DNA of 39,756 bases from UBA1737 sp964541525 (GTDB lineage: Bacteria; Bacillota_I; Bacilli_A; ML615J-28; CAG-313): positions 1 to 39,756 of the forward strand of contig CAZIQF010000014.1 in the NCBI GenBank assembly GCA_964541525.1, written 5' to 3'. Within the stretch, counting starts at the first letter, position 1, and every line of letters starts with the position of its first letter. The translations under genes and the position numbers were made by a program. Below, in pieces: positions 14,787-23,522 of this stretch. A model generated the notes under the pieces. The model did not search any database, was not told the DNA's origin, and saw only the letters and a list, made by a program, of their open reading frames with translations.

Positions 14787-16067
14787 ATGGGAAAATCATT
14801 ATTAGTATTAGGTGCTCAATGGGGTGATGAAGGTAAAGGCAAAATCACAAATTATCTTTCCGAAAAAGCTGATGTAGTAATTCGTTATCAAGGAGGAAAT
14901 AATGCTGGTCATACCATCGTTTTCAATCAACATAAGTATGCGTTAAGTAGTATTCCTTCAGGTGTATTTGATGAAAATGTCAAATGCATAATTGCTAATG
15001 GTGTAGTTTTGAATCCTCGTGCTTTTGTTAAAGAGCGAAATCAATTAATTGAGCAAGGATTTACATGTAATAATATTTATATTTCTGATCGCTGTCATGT
15101 TATTTTTGATCATCACCTTGAACTTGACCGCTTAAATGAAGAAAACTTGAAAGATAAAAAAATTGGTACAACCAAAAAAGGGATCGGCCCTTGTTATACG
15201 GATAAAGTTGCCCGTATAGGAATGAGAATGTGTGATTTTGTTGGTCCTAATTTCCAACAAATGTATAAAGATTTATTAGCAATCAAAAACCAACAAATTC
15301 GTTCATTAAATGGTAATGAAATAGATTATGAAACAAGCGTTTTAGAGTATCAACAACTGGCTGATACGCTTCGACCAATGGTTACTGATACAATTAGTTT
15401 AATCAATAAAGAAAAGCAACTAGGTAAAAATATTTTGTTTGAAGGTGCACAAGGTTCATTATTAGATGTTGATTTTGGCAGTTATCCATATGTTACTAGT
15501 TCACATGTAACTAGTGGTGGAGTGTTTTGTGGGGCTGGAATTGGTTGCCATGGTTTAGATGAGGTTTTAGGAATTGTTAAAGCATATCAAACTCGTGTGG
15601 GTGAAGGAGCTTTCCCAACAGAACTTTTTGATGAAGTTGGTAATGAGATTCGTGAAAAGGGACATGAATATGGAACAGTTACGCATCGTCCAAGAAGAGT
15701 TGGTTACCTTGATTTAGTTGCATTAAAATATTCTATTTTAGTTAATGGTATTACATCGATTTGTTTAACCCTTCTAGATGTCTTAACTGGTTTTAAAGAA
15801 ATCAAAGTATGTATTGCTTATGAATATAACAATCAAATTATTAAGACACTTCCTGCTTCGGATGAAGTTTTACATCATTGTAAGCCAATTTACCAAACAT
15901 TCAATGGATGGAATGAAGATCTTTCAGCGATTAAATCATTTGATGAACTTCCTGAAAATGCTAAAAAATATATTTGCTTTATAGAAAAAGAGGTAAATGT
16001 TCCCGTTGATATCTTTTCAGTCGGTGCCGATAAATTGCAAACAATTGTTCGTAAAGAAATTTTTTAA
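14787..16067 (+). CDS. purA: Adenylosuccinate synthetase
   Basis: This 426-residue GTP-dependent enzyme condenses IMP with aspartate. GAQWGDEGKGKI at the N-terminus carries the P-loop-like nucleotide site and the catalytic Asp; GGNNAGHTIV carries the catalytic His. GTTKKGIGPCYTDK, the IMP-binding DFGSYPYVTSSH and the GTP-binding THRPRRVGYLDLV follow in the normal order. It is full length. It lies four bases behind purB with only a weak site (GGATGG) before the ATG, so translation is probably coupled to purB. A perfect 14-bp terminator follows. Confidence 0.98.
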   Translation: MGKSLLVLGAQWGDEGKGKITNYLSEKADVVIRYQGGNNAGHTIVFNQHKYALSSIPSGVFDENVKCIIANGVVLNPRAFVKERNQLIEQGFTCNNIYISDRCHVIFDHHLELDRLNEENLKDKKIGTTKKGIGPCYTDKVARIGMRMCDFVGPNFQQMYKDLLAIKNQQIRSLNGNEIDYETSVLEYQQLADTLRPMVTDTISLINKEKQLGKNILFEGAQGSLLDVDFGSYPYVTSSHVTSGGVFCGAGIGCHGLDEVLGIVKAYQTRVGEGAFPTELFDEVGNEIREKGHEYGTVTHRPRRVGYLDLVALKYSILVNGITSICLTLLDVLTGFKEIKVCIAYEYNNQIIKTLPASDEVLHHCKPIYQTFNGWNEDLSAIKSFDELPENAKKYICFIEKEVNVPVDIFSVGADKLQTIVRKEIF

Positions 16068-16090
16068 ATAAAAACCATATATCATAATTA

Positions 16091-16124
16091 AAAAAATAGA
16101 ATTATTTGCTTAATTCTATTTTTT
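16091..16124. terminator. purBA terminator
   Basis: AAAAAATAGAATTA (16091-16104) and TAATTCTATTTTTT (16111-16124) form a perfect 14-bp stem with a six-base loop. Confidence 0.9.
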
Positions 16125-16352
16125 ATATTATAATATATATAGTATTTTTTGATAGATACCATCTGAGTAAATTAAAAAGAACAATAATCTTAAATTGAAT
16201 CTAGTTATGAAATACTTTTTATATAATATAGATAAAACCCAAAGATGATTTATGATTTAAAATGTTATTATTAGCTTTTAAATCAATAATGGTTACAATG
16301 AAATTAACATTATTAATTAATTTAATCATAATAAAAAAGAGGTCAATAGATT

Positions 16353-16841
16353 ATGAAAAGTGAAAAGTATTTTCAAGCATTGGCTTATGCAACCAAGAAA
16401 CATGAAGGATAATTGCGAATTGGGGGACTTCCTTATATAACTCATCCACTTGCAGTAGCGGCGTGGTTGATTGAAATAGGCTATGGTGAAGAATATATTA
16501 TTACTGGATTTTTCCATGATTTATTAGAAGATACCGATGCTACGGAACAAGAAATAGCAAAGATTGGTGGTCAAAAGGTTTTAGAAGCAGTTAAATTATT
16601 GACTAAATATAAGGACTATAAAATGAGTGAATATGTTTTAAATCTTAAAAAGAATGCCATCGCAAAAGCTGTTAAAACTGCTGATTGGATTCACAATTTA
16701 AAGTGTATATTAGAATGCGATGAGCAGTTTAAACGTCGCTACATTCTAGAAACCCTTGATTACTATATCAATTTTGATCAAGAAATTGCTCATTTAGTGG
16801 AAGTTCTTAATCAAAGTATGACAAATCCAATTGTATTATAA
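16353..16841 (+). pseudogene. RSH-type HD phosphohydrolase, interrupted by an in-frame TAA
   Basis: The frame encodes about 162 residues of the small (p)ppGpp-hydrolase-like HD family. KHEG-stop-LRIGGLPYITHPLAVA matches the family pattern H-x-G-Q-x-R-x-x-G-x-PY-x-x-HP, and FFHDLLEDT is the HD/ED motif. Codon 20 (16410-16412) is TAA where relatives usually have Gln, so a single C-to-T change from CAA explains it. The ATG at 16353 has AGAGGT nine bases upstream. A restart at the TTG just after the stop has AAGGA only three bases away, too close to be efficient, and would lose the first conserved His. It is therefore broken, poorly expressed, or a base-calling error. Confidence 0.8.
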
Positions 16842-16919
16842 AACTGAGAATAATTTGTAATGGATAAAGTTAAAGAATGTGAGTAAAACTAATTTATCAA
16901 TCATCGAAGGAGAGTAAAT

Positions 16920-17708
16920 ATGAAGATATTAATCACTGGTGCCTGTGGCGGAATGGGTAAAGCTACTACCGCTTTATTAAAAGCCAATGGTCATGAAATT
17001 TTCGCAATAGATAGGAAGATTGAAGATACCATTAATGGAGTTAATTATTTTGAAGCAGATATCACAAAAATAAATGATTTAGTTACAGTATGTGATACGA
17101 TTAAACAGAAGGTTAGTGAATTGGATGTAATCATTAACTTTGCGGGAATTTATAATTTAGATTCACTAATTGAGATAAGTGAAGCAGAATTTATTAAAAT
17201 TTTTAATATTAATTTATTTGGTGTTTACCGAATTAATAAAATATTTGTGCCATTATTAAAAAAACATGGTAAAGTTGTGATCACTTCAAGTGAATTAGCT
17301 CCACTTGATCCACTTCCCTTTACTGGATTATATGCAATAACAAAAGCAGCTTTGGAAAAGTATGCATATTCGCTTCGAATGGAACTTAATTTATTAGATA
17401 TTAGAGTCAGTGTGATTCGTCCTGGTGCAGTAAAGACGGATTTATTAGAAGTTTCCACTACTGCTCTTGATCGCTTTTGCGAGAATACGAATCTTTATAA
17501 GTGCAATGCCGAAAGATTTAAACATATTGTTAATAGTGTTGAATCCAAGAAAATTGATGCGGATAAGATTGCAAAAATTGCTTTAAGAATTGTTAATAGT
17601 AAAAAGCCTAAATATGTATATAACATAAATCGCAACAAGATGTTAAAACTATTAAATACCTTACCAAAGAAGATGCAAGTAGCTATTATCAAAAAGATTA
17701 TTAAATAG
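16920..17708 (+). CDS. Short-chain dehydrogenase/reductase
   Basis: This 262-residue classical SDR is an NAD(P)-dependent oxidoreductase. It has the Rossmann motif TGACGGMGKA (TGxxxGxG) at 6-15, NFAG at about 76-79, the catalytic Ser in VITSSE, and Tyr-x-x-x-Lys in YAITKAALEKYA. An acidic residue after strand 2 (AIDRKIED) favours NAD over NADP. The C-terminus is basic (KKMQVAIIKKIIK) and may sit at the membrane. Substrate cannot be told from sequence. AAGGAGAG lies six bases before the ATG. The gene stands alone between the HD pseudogene and the cysteine desulfidase-like gene. Confidence 0.92.
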   Translation: MKILITGACGGMGKATTALLKANGHEIFAIDRKIEDTINGVNYFEADITKINDLVTVCDTIKQKVSELDVIINFAGIYNLDSLIEISEAEFIKIFNINLFGVYRINKIFVPLLKKHGKVVITSSELAPLDPLPFTGLYAITKAALEKYAYSLRMELNLLDIRVSVIRPGAVKTDLLEVSTTALDRFCENTNLYKCNAERFKHIVNSVESKKIDADKIAKIALRIVNSKKPKYVYNINRNKMLKLLNTLPKKMQVAIIKKIIK

Positions 17709-17782
17709 ATGAATGATATTTAATTTGCCGAAAGATTAATATCATACTAAAGCCATATTCTAAATAGCAAAAGGAGTTATGT

Positions 17783-19057
17783 ATGCAACAATTTAAAAAA
17801 TATAATGCTTATGTTGAAATCTTAAATAATGAATTATTACCAGCAATGGGGTGTACTGAACCGATTGCAATAGCATATTGTGCTGCACTAGTTAGAAAAT
17901 ATTTAGGTAGTATTCCTACAAATCTAGAAATTATTGTTAGTGGCAATATTATTAAAAATGTTAAAAGTGTAACCGTACCACATACTAATGGTGCTCATGG
18001 TATTGAAGCAGCCGCATGCATCGGGATATTAGGTGGAAATGCCGACCAAGAATTAGAAGTTATATCAAATGTAACTGATGAGGCGATTAATCAACTTTCT
18101 GATTATTTGAAAAATACGCCAATCAGGATTATTCATAGTGATACTACGCATAATCTATATATTGAAATTATCGGTAAAAAAGATCAGGATTATGTAAGAG
18201 TTATTATTAAAGATTCACATGTTAATGTAGCATTAATTGAAAAAAATCACCAAACCCTTTTCGCAAATCAAAAAGATGTGATTAATCAGCGAAAAGAACT
18301 TGATTTATCAATCCTATCAGTTAAAGAAATAATTGAATTTGCTGATATTGTTGAACTTAAAGATGTAAAACCAGTATTGGACCGACAAATCAACTATAAT
18401 ATGGCAATTGCTAATGAAGGATTAACAAACAATTATGGTGCTAACATCGGTAAAACCATCATTAAACACATGGGAGATAGTGATATTCAATATTTAAAAG
18501 CCTTAGCTGCTGCTGGTAGCGATGCACGAATGAATGGTTGTGATATGCCAGTTGTAATTAATAGTGGCAGTGGTAATCAAGGACTTACTGCTAGTGTTCC
18601 GGTTATTGCATATGCAAGAAGAAAACAAATTAATGATGAAATTCTCTATCGTGCTTTAGTTGTTTCCAATTTATGTACAATTCATATGAAGAAAAATATA
18701 GGTAAACTATCGGCATATTGTGGTGTAGTAATGGCTGGAGCCGCAACAGGAGCTGGTATTGCTTATTTAGAAGGTGGCAAAGAAGAAGCTATAGCTCATA
18801 CTCTAGTTAATAGCCTCGCAATGATTTCTGGTGTAGTTTGTGACGGAGCTAAATCATCATGTGCAGCCAAGATCGCCTCATCAGTTGAAGCAGGAATTTT
18901 AGGTTATTATATGTATAAAGATGGTAATCAATTCTATAGTGGAGATGGAATTGTTAAAAAAGGGGTCGAAAATACGATTAAAAGTGTTGGGGAACTTGCA
19001 AGAAAAGGGATGTGTGAAACCGATAAAGAAATTATTCATATTATGCTAGATAAATAG
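17783..19057 (+). CDS. cyuA: L-cysteine desulfidase / serine dehydratase alpha-like enzyme
   Basis: This 424-residue protein belongs to the UPF0597/YhaM (CyuA) family, related to the Fe-S serine dehydratase alpha subunit. Members break cysteine to pyruvate, ammonia and sulfide using a [4Fe-4S] cluster. Conserved pieces are AMGCTEPIAIAY at the N-terminus, VPHTNGAHGIEAA, AGSDARMNGCDMPV, NSGSGNQGLTASVPV, and GVVCDGAKSSCAAK near the C-terminus. The Cys in the MGCTEP, MNGCDMP, YCG and VCDGAKSSC segments are probable cluster or active-site residues. The length is normal. AAAAGGAG precedes the ATG by eight bases. The choice between cysteine and serine as substrate is not decided by sequence. Confidence 0.9.
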   Translation: MQQFKKYNAYVEILNNELLPAMGCTEPIAIAYCAALVRKYLGSIPTNLEIIVSGNIIKNVKSVTVPHTNGAHGIEAAACIGILGGNADQELEVISNVTDEAINQLSDYLKNTPIRIIHSDTTHNLYIEIIGKKDQDYVRVIIKDSHVNVALIEKNHQTLFANQKDVINQRKELDLSILSVKEIIEFADIVELKDVKPVLDRQINYNMAIANEGLTNNYGANIGKTIIKHMGDSDIQYLKALAAAGSDARMNGCDMPVVINSGSGNQGLTASVPVIAYARRKQINDEILYRALVVSNLCTIHMKKNIGKLSAYCGVVMAGAATGAGIAYLEGGKEEAIAHTLVNSLAMISGVVCDGAKSSCAAKIASSVEAGILGYYMYKDGNQFYSGDGIVKKGVENTIKSVGELARKGMCETDKEIIHIMLDK

Positions 19058-19108
19058 TTGATGAATTAAATAAAATTTAACTCATATGTATTATGCAATG
19101 CAAAATGG

Positions 19109-19143
19109 AAAGATATTATTGATTGTTATAATGTATCTTTTTT
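19109..19143 (+). terminator. Terminator behind cyuA
   Basis: AAAGATA-TTAT (19109-19119) pairs with ATAA-TG-TATCTTT (19128-19140) with a two-base bulge, running into six T. Confidence 0.65.
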
Positions 19144-19251
19144 AATTGGATAATATTCTGTTTTATGGAATATATTGATAATAATCTATTTAATGATTAT
19201 GATTGAATTTTTAATATGCCATTCAACTATATTATACGAGGAGGATTAATT

Positions 19252-19818
19252 ATGAATCAAGAACTAATTAATAAAATTGACTCAATTCATCATCATCAAA
19301 ATTGTATAATAATTGTAATTGAAGGAATGGCAGGTAGTGGCAAAAGTACATTAGGAGAGTTTTTAAGCAATTATTATCAAACTAATCTTATTCATATGGA
19401 TGATTTTTTCTTGCCCTTGGCAAAAAGAACGCCTGAAAGATTAGCAGAAGTTGGTGGTAATATTGATTATGAACGTTTTAAAAATGAGGTAGTAGACCAT
19501 TTAAATACAGATTTTTATTATGGTGTTTTTGATTGTAGTAAAGGCGAGATTACTACAAGGAAGCAGATAAAACGAAAACCGATGTTAATCATTGAAGGAA
19601 GTTATGCGATGCATCCTTATTTTGGTAAATATTATGATTTTGCTATTTTTTTAGAAGTAGCTAATGAAGTACAAGTTCAAAGAATTTTAAAGCGGAATGG
19701 TGAATTTTTATTAGATAAATTTATTAATAATTGGATTCCAATGGAAAATAGATATTTTAAAGAATTATCAATTAGAGATAAAGCTGATATTATAATTGAT
19801 AAAACACTGATATTATAA
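19252..19818 (+). CDS. Uridine-kinase-like P-loop kinase, C-terminus altered by duplication
   Basis: This 188-residue protein belongs to the uridine kinase/phosphoribulokinase-like group, which phosphorylates a small hydroxyl substrate. Walker A is GMAGSGKST; HMDDFFLPLAKR is the acidic substrate/Mg motif after strand 2; LIIEGSYAMHP is the Walker B-like strand; RILKRNGE is in the lid. The frame is open from 19216, but AGGAGG at 19239-19244 with a seven-base spacer selects the ATG at 19252. The last codons lie in a 23-bp tandem duplication. Without the second unit the protein would end DKTLDKDVEI; as present it ends DKTLIL. The core motifs are unaffected, so it is probably active. The true substrate is unknown. 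Confidence 0.82.
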   Translation: MNQELINKIDSIHHHQNCIIIVIEGMAGSGKSTLGEFLSNYYQTNLIHMDDFFLPLAKRTPERLAEVGGNIDYERFKNEVVDHLNTDFYYGVFDCSKGEITTRKQIKRKPMLIIEGSYAMHPYFGKYYDFAIFLEVANEVQVQRILKRNGEFLLDKFINNWIPMENRYFKELSIRDKADIIIDKTLIL

Positions 19819-19829
19819 TTGATAAAACA
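19784..19829. repeat. Perfect 23-bp tandem duplication
   Basis: Two identical 23-bp units, 19784-19806 and 19807-19829, start CTGATATTATAATTG. They span the kinase stop codon and shift its last residues. Being perfect and unshared by neighbours, the event looks recent. The -35 of the next promoter starts two bases after the second unit. Confidence 0.9.
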
Positions 19830-19830
19830 C

Positions 19831-19859
19831 TAGACAAAGATGTAGAAATTTGATATAAT
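19831..19859 (+). promoter_or_regulatory. Promoter of the CNNM-type transporter gene
   Basis: TAGACA (19831-19836), a 17-base spacer and an extended -10 (TG, one base, TATAAT at 19854-19859). Confidence 0.75.
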
Positions 19860-19911
19860 ATTTTCATAAATATAATATCAAAAAGATAATTGTATTTGTA
19901 GAAGGAGAATT

Positions 19912-21282
19912 ATGGATTCAAATGATGACGCGGATGCGGACGCTGATAGTATTTTTCCGCAATTATTGTTAATTTTAGTTTTAACTATTATTAACGCTTT
20001 CTTTGCTATGTCAGAAATGGCAGTAGTTGCAGCAAATAAGACAAAAATTGATGTTTTAGTTAAAGACGGAAATAAAAAAGCTAAAATGGTAGCCAAACTA
20101 CAAGAAAATCAAACTAACTTTTTATCGACAATTCAAGTAGGTATTACTCTTGCAGGATTCTTTTCAGCAGGTACTGCAGCTAGTAAATTATCAGAACCAG
20201 TTGGTGCATGGCTTACAGCACTAAATGTTGAACCAACGACTGCAGTTAATATTGCTTTCATTACTATTACAGTTATTTTATCGTTTTTTACATTAATTTT
20301 TGGTGAACTTTTTCCAAAAAAGATTGCTTTTGCTTTTCCAGAAAAAGTTTCAATGTTTGTTGCCTACCCAATTAATATGGTTAGAGTAATTGCAACTCCA
20401 TTTGTTAAATTATTATCGGGTACTTGTAACTTGCTTGCAAAAATAATTGGACTTAATCGCTTTTTAAACGATGATAAAGTTTCTGAAGAAGAAATTATTT
20501 CCGTTGTTGAATCAGGGGTTGAAGATGGTACACTTGATGTTGAAAAACAAAAGATGATCGAAAGTGTGTTAAAGTTTAATGATTTAACTGCAACTGATGT
20601 GATGACCCCAAGAATTAAGGTTTTTATGATTGATGTTGAAGATAATATCGATGAATATTTAGATGAAGTTTTCGAATATAAATTTACGAGAATTCCTGTT
20701 TATCGTGAGACAAGAGATAATATCATTGGTATTTTACATGTCAAAGACTTAACTGAAGTAATCATTAAAGAGGGAAAAGATAAAGTTGATTTGGAAAAAA
20801 TTATGCGTAAACCTCTATTTACAAGAGAGTTAATTAAAATCAACAAATTATTTGAAATAATGAAAGATAGTAAAAATCAAATTGCTGTTTTACTAGATGA
20901 ATTTGGTGGTGTATCAGGAATTGTCACAATGGAAGATATTGTTGAAGAAGTTGTCGGAAATATCTATGATGAATATGATGATGAAACTAATATTATTAAA
21001 CTTTGTGATAATGAATATTTAGTTAGCGGTGACACGCCAATCCAAGAAATTAATCGTGATTTAGATTTAGAATTTGATGAGGAAAACACAAATTATGATA
21101 CGATTGCTGGATATATTCTTTCGACATTAGAAACTTTTCCGAAGGGAAAAGAAATATTAGAATATCAAAATACTACTTTAATCGTTGAAAGTGTTGAGAA
21201 TCAGAAGATTAAAAAGATTAAATTTATCATTCATGAAAAAGTGGAAGATGATGAAGAACATCAAGAAAAAATAAATGAATAA
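19912..21282 (+). CDS. CNNM/CorC-type divalent-cation transport protein
   Basis: This 456-residue membrane protein has a DUF21 (CNNM) domain with about four hydrophobic segments in residues 14-170. A pair of CBS domains follows (VMTPRIKVFMID to IIGILHVKDL, and FEIMKDSKNQIAVLLDEFGGVSGIVTMEDIVEEVVG), then a C-terminal CorC_HlyC domain (EYLVSGDTPIQEIN onwards). Relatives such as MpfA and CorB act in Mg or Co export, with the CBS pair sensing Mg-ATP. The extreme N-terminus is acidic (DDADADADS), which is unusual. GAAGGAGA precedes the ATG by five bases. It is monocistronic. Confidence 0.93.
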   Translation: MDSNDDADADADSIFPQLLLILVLTIINAFFAMSEMAVVAANKTKIDVLVKDGNKKAKMVAKLQENQTNFLSTIQVGITLAGFFSAGTAASKLSEPVGAWLTALNVEPTTAVNIAFITITVILSFFTLIFGELFPKKIAFAFPEKVSMFVAYPINMVRVIATPFVKLLSGTCNLLAKIIGLNRFLNDDKVSEEEIISVVESGVEDGTLDVEKQKMIESVLKFNDLTATDVMTPRIKVFMIDVEDNIDEYLDEVFEYKFTRIPVYRETRDNIIGILHVKDLTEVIIKEGKDKVDLEKIMRKPLFTRELIKINKLFEIMKDSKNQIAVLLDEFGGVSGIVTMEDIVEEVVGNIYDEYDDETNIIKLCDNEYLVSGDTPIQEINRDLDLEFDEENTNYDTIAGYILSTLETFPKGKEILEYQNTTLIVESVENQKIKKIKFIIHEKVEDDEEHQEKINE

Positions 21283-21289
21283 GCTATTT

Positions 21290-21318
21290 TAAGAAGAAGT
21301 TTTTAAGGCTTCTTCTTA
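21290..21318 (+). terminator. Terminator-like hairpin after the transporter gene
   Basis: TAAGAAGAAG (21290-21299) pairs with CTTCTTCTTA (21309-21318) around a nine-base loop. The T-tail is weak. Confidence 0.6.
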
Positions 21319-21392
21319 TTAATTTCTTAGGAAAAAGTTAAAAAAATATCTTTTTTATAGGTAAAAATAATGTAAAAAATAGTTTTTTTTAG

Positions 21393-21421
21393 TTGCAATT
21401 TTATCATAAAATTGATATGAT
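21393..21421 (+). promoter_or_regulatory. Promoter of the 21447 gene
   Basis: TTGCAA (21393-21398), a 17-base spacer and TATGAT (21416-21421). It would lie inside the reading frame if the upstream ATG were used, which supports the start at 21447. Confidence 0.65.
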
Positions 21422-21446
21422 ATTACAAGAAAAAAAGGAGATTTAT

Positions 21447-22535
21447 ATGTTAACACAAGAAGAAAAAGTTTTAAAAGTTTTACAACAAGTTCCATTTGTT
21501 GCAGCATCACATAATAAGATTGTTGATGCATTAGAAAATGAAGTTAGTGATCAAGAAGCATTCCTAATTTTGAGTCAATTAATTGCTGAAGGTAAAGTTC
21601 AAATGAGTATGGGGCCTAAGGGACCTGAATATTCTAAAAAATGGAATTCAGCAATTGATGATGAACGAAAATTAGTTTCACGTGAATTAAATAAACGCTT
21701 TGCTGAAAATACGATTTTTTATCCTCGCTATGAAGGTTATGTGGCAAATTTAGAAGACAATTTCTGTAGTGATTATGCAGAAGCTGTTAATGCATATGGC
21801 GAATTAGATTCAGAATATGTTAAATGGCATCGTAATCAAAAAACAGGTAATGTTTATCCACCTAAAATGCATGCATTAAACTCTGCTAATGTTCTTGCAT
21901 GTAATGTACTTGCAGGACTTGGACTAGATTCATCGCAAGTTGAATACGCAGTTGAATTTGAAGTAATTGCTGCCGAAGCTATGCGTGATCGTCCAGATGA
22001 GATGAGTGCACCTAAAACTTTATTTGATGCAATTATTAATTATTCTGATGCAGTTGAATTTGTTCAAACAAACTTTTTAGAACCATTCTATCAACCATTC
22101 CGTCAAAGCATGTGGGCATATCAATTTGGCAATCGTTATTTATTTGATAATGAACAAGCAATTGAAATGTGGAGAGCATTTGCAAAGAAAGCAAACTATG
22201 TTTATTTTGATGGATATGCAACTTTAAAGACAATGGTAGCAGTATATAGTGATATTCTTGCAAACCCTGATGATTATAAAGGGAAAAAAGTTAGCGTACT
22301 TAATATAAATTGGAATTTATCTAATGAATCGACATTTACAAATTTACTTGAATTCCAAAAAGAATATGATGCTGAAGGTAAAAGAGTTGAAGCAAGTTTC
22401 AATGAATTTTTAAAAGACTTACCATTACCTGAAGGAACAGTATTAGATTATCAATATTTGACACTAGAAGATGTAACTGAAAACTTATCTGAAGATGTTA
22501 AAGCATATATTAAGAATCGTTATTTAGGATTCTAA
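21447..22535 (+). CDS. Conserved-looking protein with a possible winged-helix N-terminus, function unknown
   Basis: I do not recognise this 362-residue protein with confidence. Residues 3-55 (EEKVLKVLQQVPFVAASHNKI, then a helix and AEGKVQMS) look like a small winged-helix domain. The rest is acidic and soluble, with PKMHALNSANVLACNVL and TLFDAIINYSD followed by FLEPFYQPF. The order 'LNS-x-x-x-L...FE...FDA...E-x-F' loosely recalls PGN_0703-type putative PD-(D/E)XK proteins; I treat that as a lead only. The ATG at 21447 has AAGGAG six bases upstream and a promoter directly in front. The even codon use, strong ribosome site and strong terminator suggest high expression. It is monocistronic. Confidence 0.75.
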   Translation: MLTQEEKVLKVLQQVPFVAASHNKIVDALENEVSDQEAFLILSQLIAEGKVQMSMGPKGPEYSKKWNSAIDDERKLVSRELNKRFAENTIFYPRYEGYVANLEDNFCSDYAEAVNAYGELDSEYVKWHRNQKTGNVYPPKMHALNSANVLACNVLAGLGLDSSQVEYAVEFEVIAAEAMRDRPDEMSAPKTLFDAIINYSDAVEFVQTNFLEPFYQPFRQSMWAYQFGNRYLFDNEQAIEMWRAFAKKANYVYFDGYATLKTMVAVYSDILANPDDYKGKKVSVLNINWNLSNESTFTNLLEFQKEYDAEGKRVEASFNEFLKDLPLPEGTVLDYQYLTLEDVTENLSEDVKAYIKNRYLGF

Positions 22536-22543
22536 TAATTATT

Positions 22544-22577
22544 GAAGTAACTTTTCATATAAAGTTACTTCCTTTTT
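22544..22577 (+). terminator. Terminator of the 21447 gene
   Basis: GAAGTAACTTT (22544-22554) and AAAGTTACTTC (22561-22571) form a perfect 11-bp stem followed by CTTTTTT. Confidence 0.92.
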
Positions 22578-22588
22578 TATTTAATATA

Positions 22589-22597
22589 TGCTATACT
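22589..22597 (+). promoter_or_regulatory. Extended -10 element before the agmatinase gene
   Basis: TGCTATACT is an extended -10. The -35 position falls in the preceding terminator stem and matches poorly. Confidence 0.5.
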
Positions 22598-22626
22598 AAT
22601 ACCGACATTAGATAGAAAGGACTTAA

Positions 22627-23520
22627 ATGATGAATAATAAATTTCGAGATTTAATTGTAGATAATATTGAAGAAGCAAAATTAATTCTAGTTGGGTTACC
22701 ATTTGATGAAGGGTGTTCATGTGGTAAAGGGGCAAGTTTAGCTCCCGATGTGATTCGCAAACTATCTGGATTTTTACCACCGCTGTCAATGGATGGTAAT
22801 TTAATTAAAGATGCAAAAATCTTTGATTATGGTGATATTATACCAACTAGTAATTATTTTGAAAAGATAAAAAATCAGATTTCACCCCTTTTTGCAACTA
22901 ATAAATTTTTGCTTTCAATTGGTGGTGATCACTCAGTTTCAATTCCTTTACAAGAAGAATTTTATCAGTATTGGACTAAACAAAATAAAGTACCAGTTAT
23001 TATTCATATTGATGCACATCCAGATATTTGTGATGAATATGATGGAAGTGAAAATTCTCATGCGTGTACTAATCGACGTGCAATTGATCATGGTTATCTT
23101 ACTGAGCATATTAATTTAATCGGAATTCGCGGTTTTGAAGAACAAGAAGTTGAATATTTTGCAGAACATCCAGAGATTTTAGTATATAAAGCTAGTACGA
23201 TTAATAAGATAGGATATGAAGTACTTTTAAAAACATTAATTTTAAAATATCAAGATCCTAAATATGTGATTTATTTATCTTATGATATTGATGCCAATGA
23301 TCCTAGTTTTGCTCCTGGAACTGGTACACCAGAAGCCTTTGGTTTGGATAGTTATCAATTAATGCTTTTTATCAAGCAATTATTTGTAAATTTATCAATT
23401 AAAGCGATGGATATTGTCGAAGTATCTCCACCACTTGATAACAATGATATCACATCATGGCTAGCACTAAAAACAATTTATGAAATATTAGAGATTTTAC
23501 AAAAGAAAGGCGATAATTAA
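22627..23520 (+). CDS. speB: Agmatinase-family ureohydrolase
   Basis: This 297-residue dinuclear-Mn ureohydrolase most likely splits agmatine to putrescine and urea. The metal ligands are all visible: GGDHS (His), HIDAHPD (Asp, His, Asp) and SYDIDANDP (two Asp). GLPFDEGCSCGKGASLAPDVIR near the N-terminus is the usual GxPxDxG...GPxxIR segment. Sequence alone does not fully separate agmatinase from arginase, guanidinase or formiminoglutamase; the SpeD-like gene two bases downstream favours agmatinase in a polyamine operon. AAAGGA lies seven to nine bases before the ATG; the second ATG at 22630 is equally possible. Confidence 0.88.
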   Translation: MMNNKFRDLIVDNIEEAKLILVGLPFDEGCSCGKGASLAPDVIRKLSGFLPPLSMDGNLIKDAKIFDYGDIIPTSNYFEKIKNQISPLFATNKFLLSIGGDHSVSIPLQEEFYQYWTKQNKVPVIIHIDAHPDICDEYDGSENSHACTNRRAIDHGYLTEHINLIGIRGFEEQEVEYFAEHPEILVYKASTINKIGYEVLLKTLILKYQDPKYVIYLSYDIDANDPSFAPGTGTPEAFGLDSYQLMLFIKQLFVNLSIKAMDIVEVSPPLDNNDITSWLALKTIYEILEILQKKGDN

Positions 23521-23522
23521 CT

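Noticed and set aside
9575..16412. Recoding of TAA as Gln, because two genes are interrupted by single TAA codons
   Set aside because: Most intact genes in the window end at TAA followed by terminators or coupled starts, so TAA is a working stop; separate mutations or base errors explain both cases.
17225..17458. Antisense open frames inside housekeeping genes (for example within the SDR, the 21447 gene and popT)
   Set aside because: They lack start signals, mirror the codon pattern of the sense genes and have hydrophobic or low-complexity translations typical of shadows.
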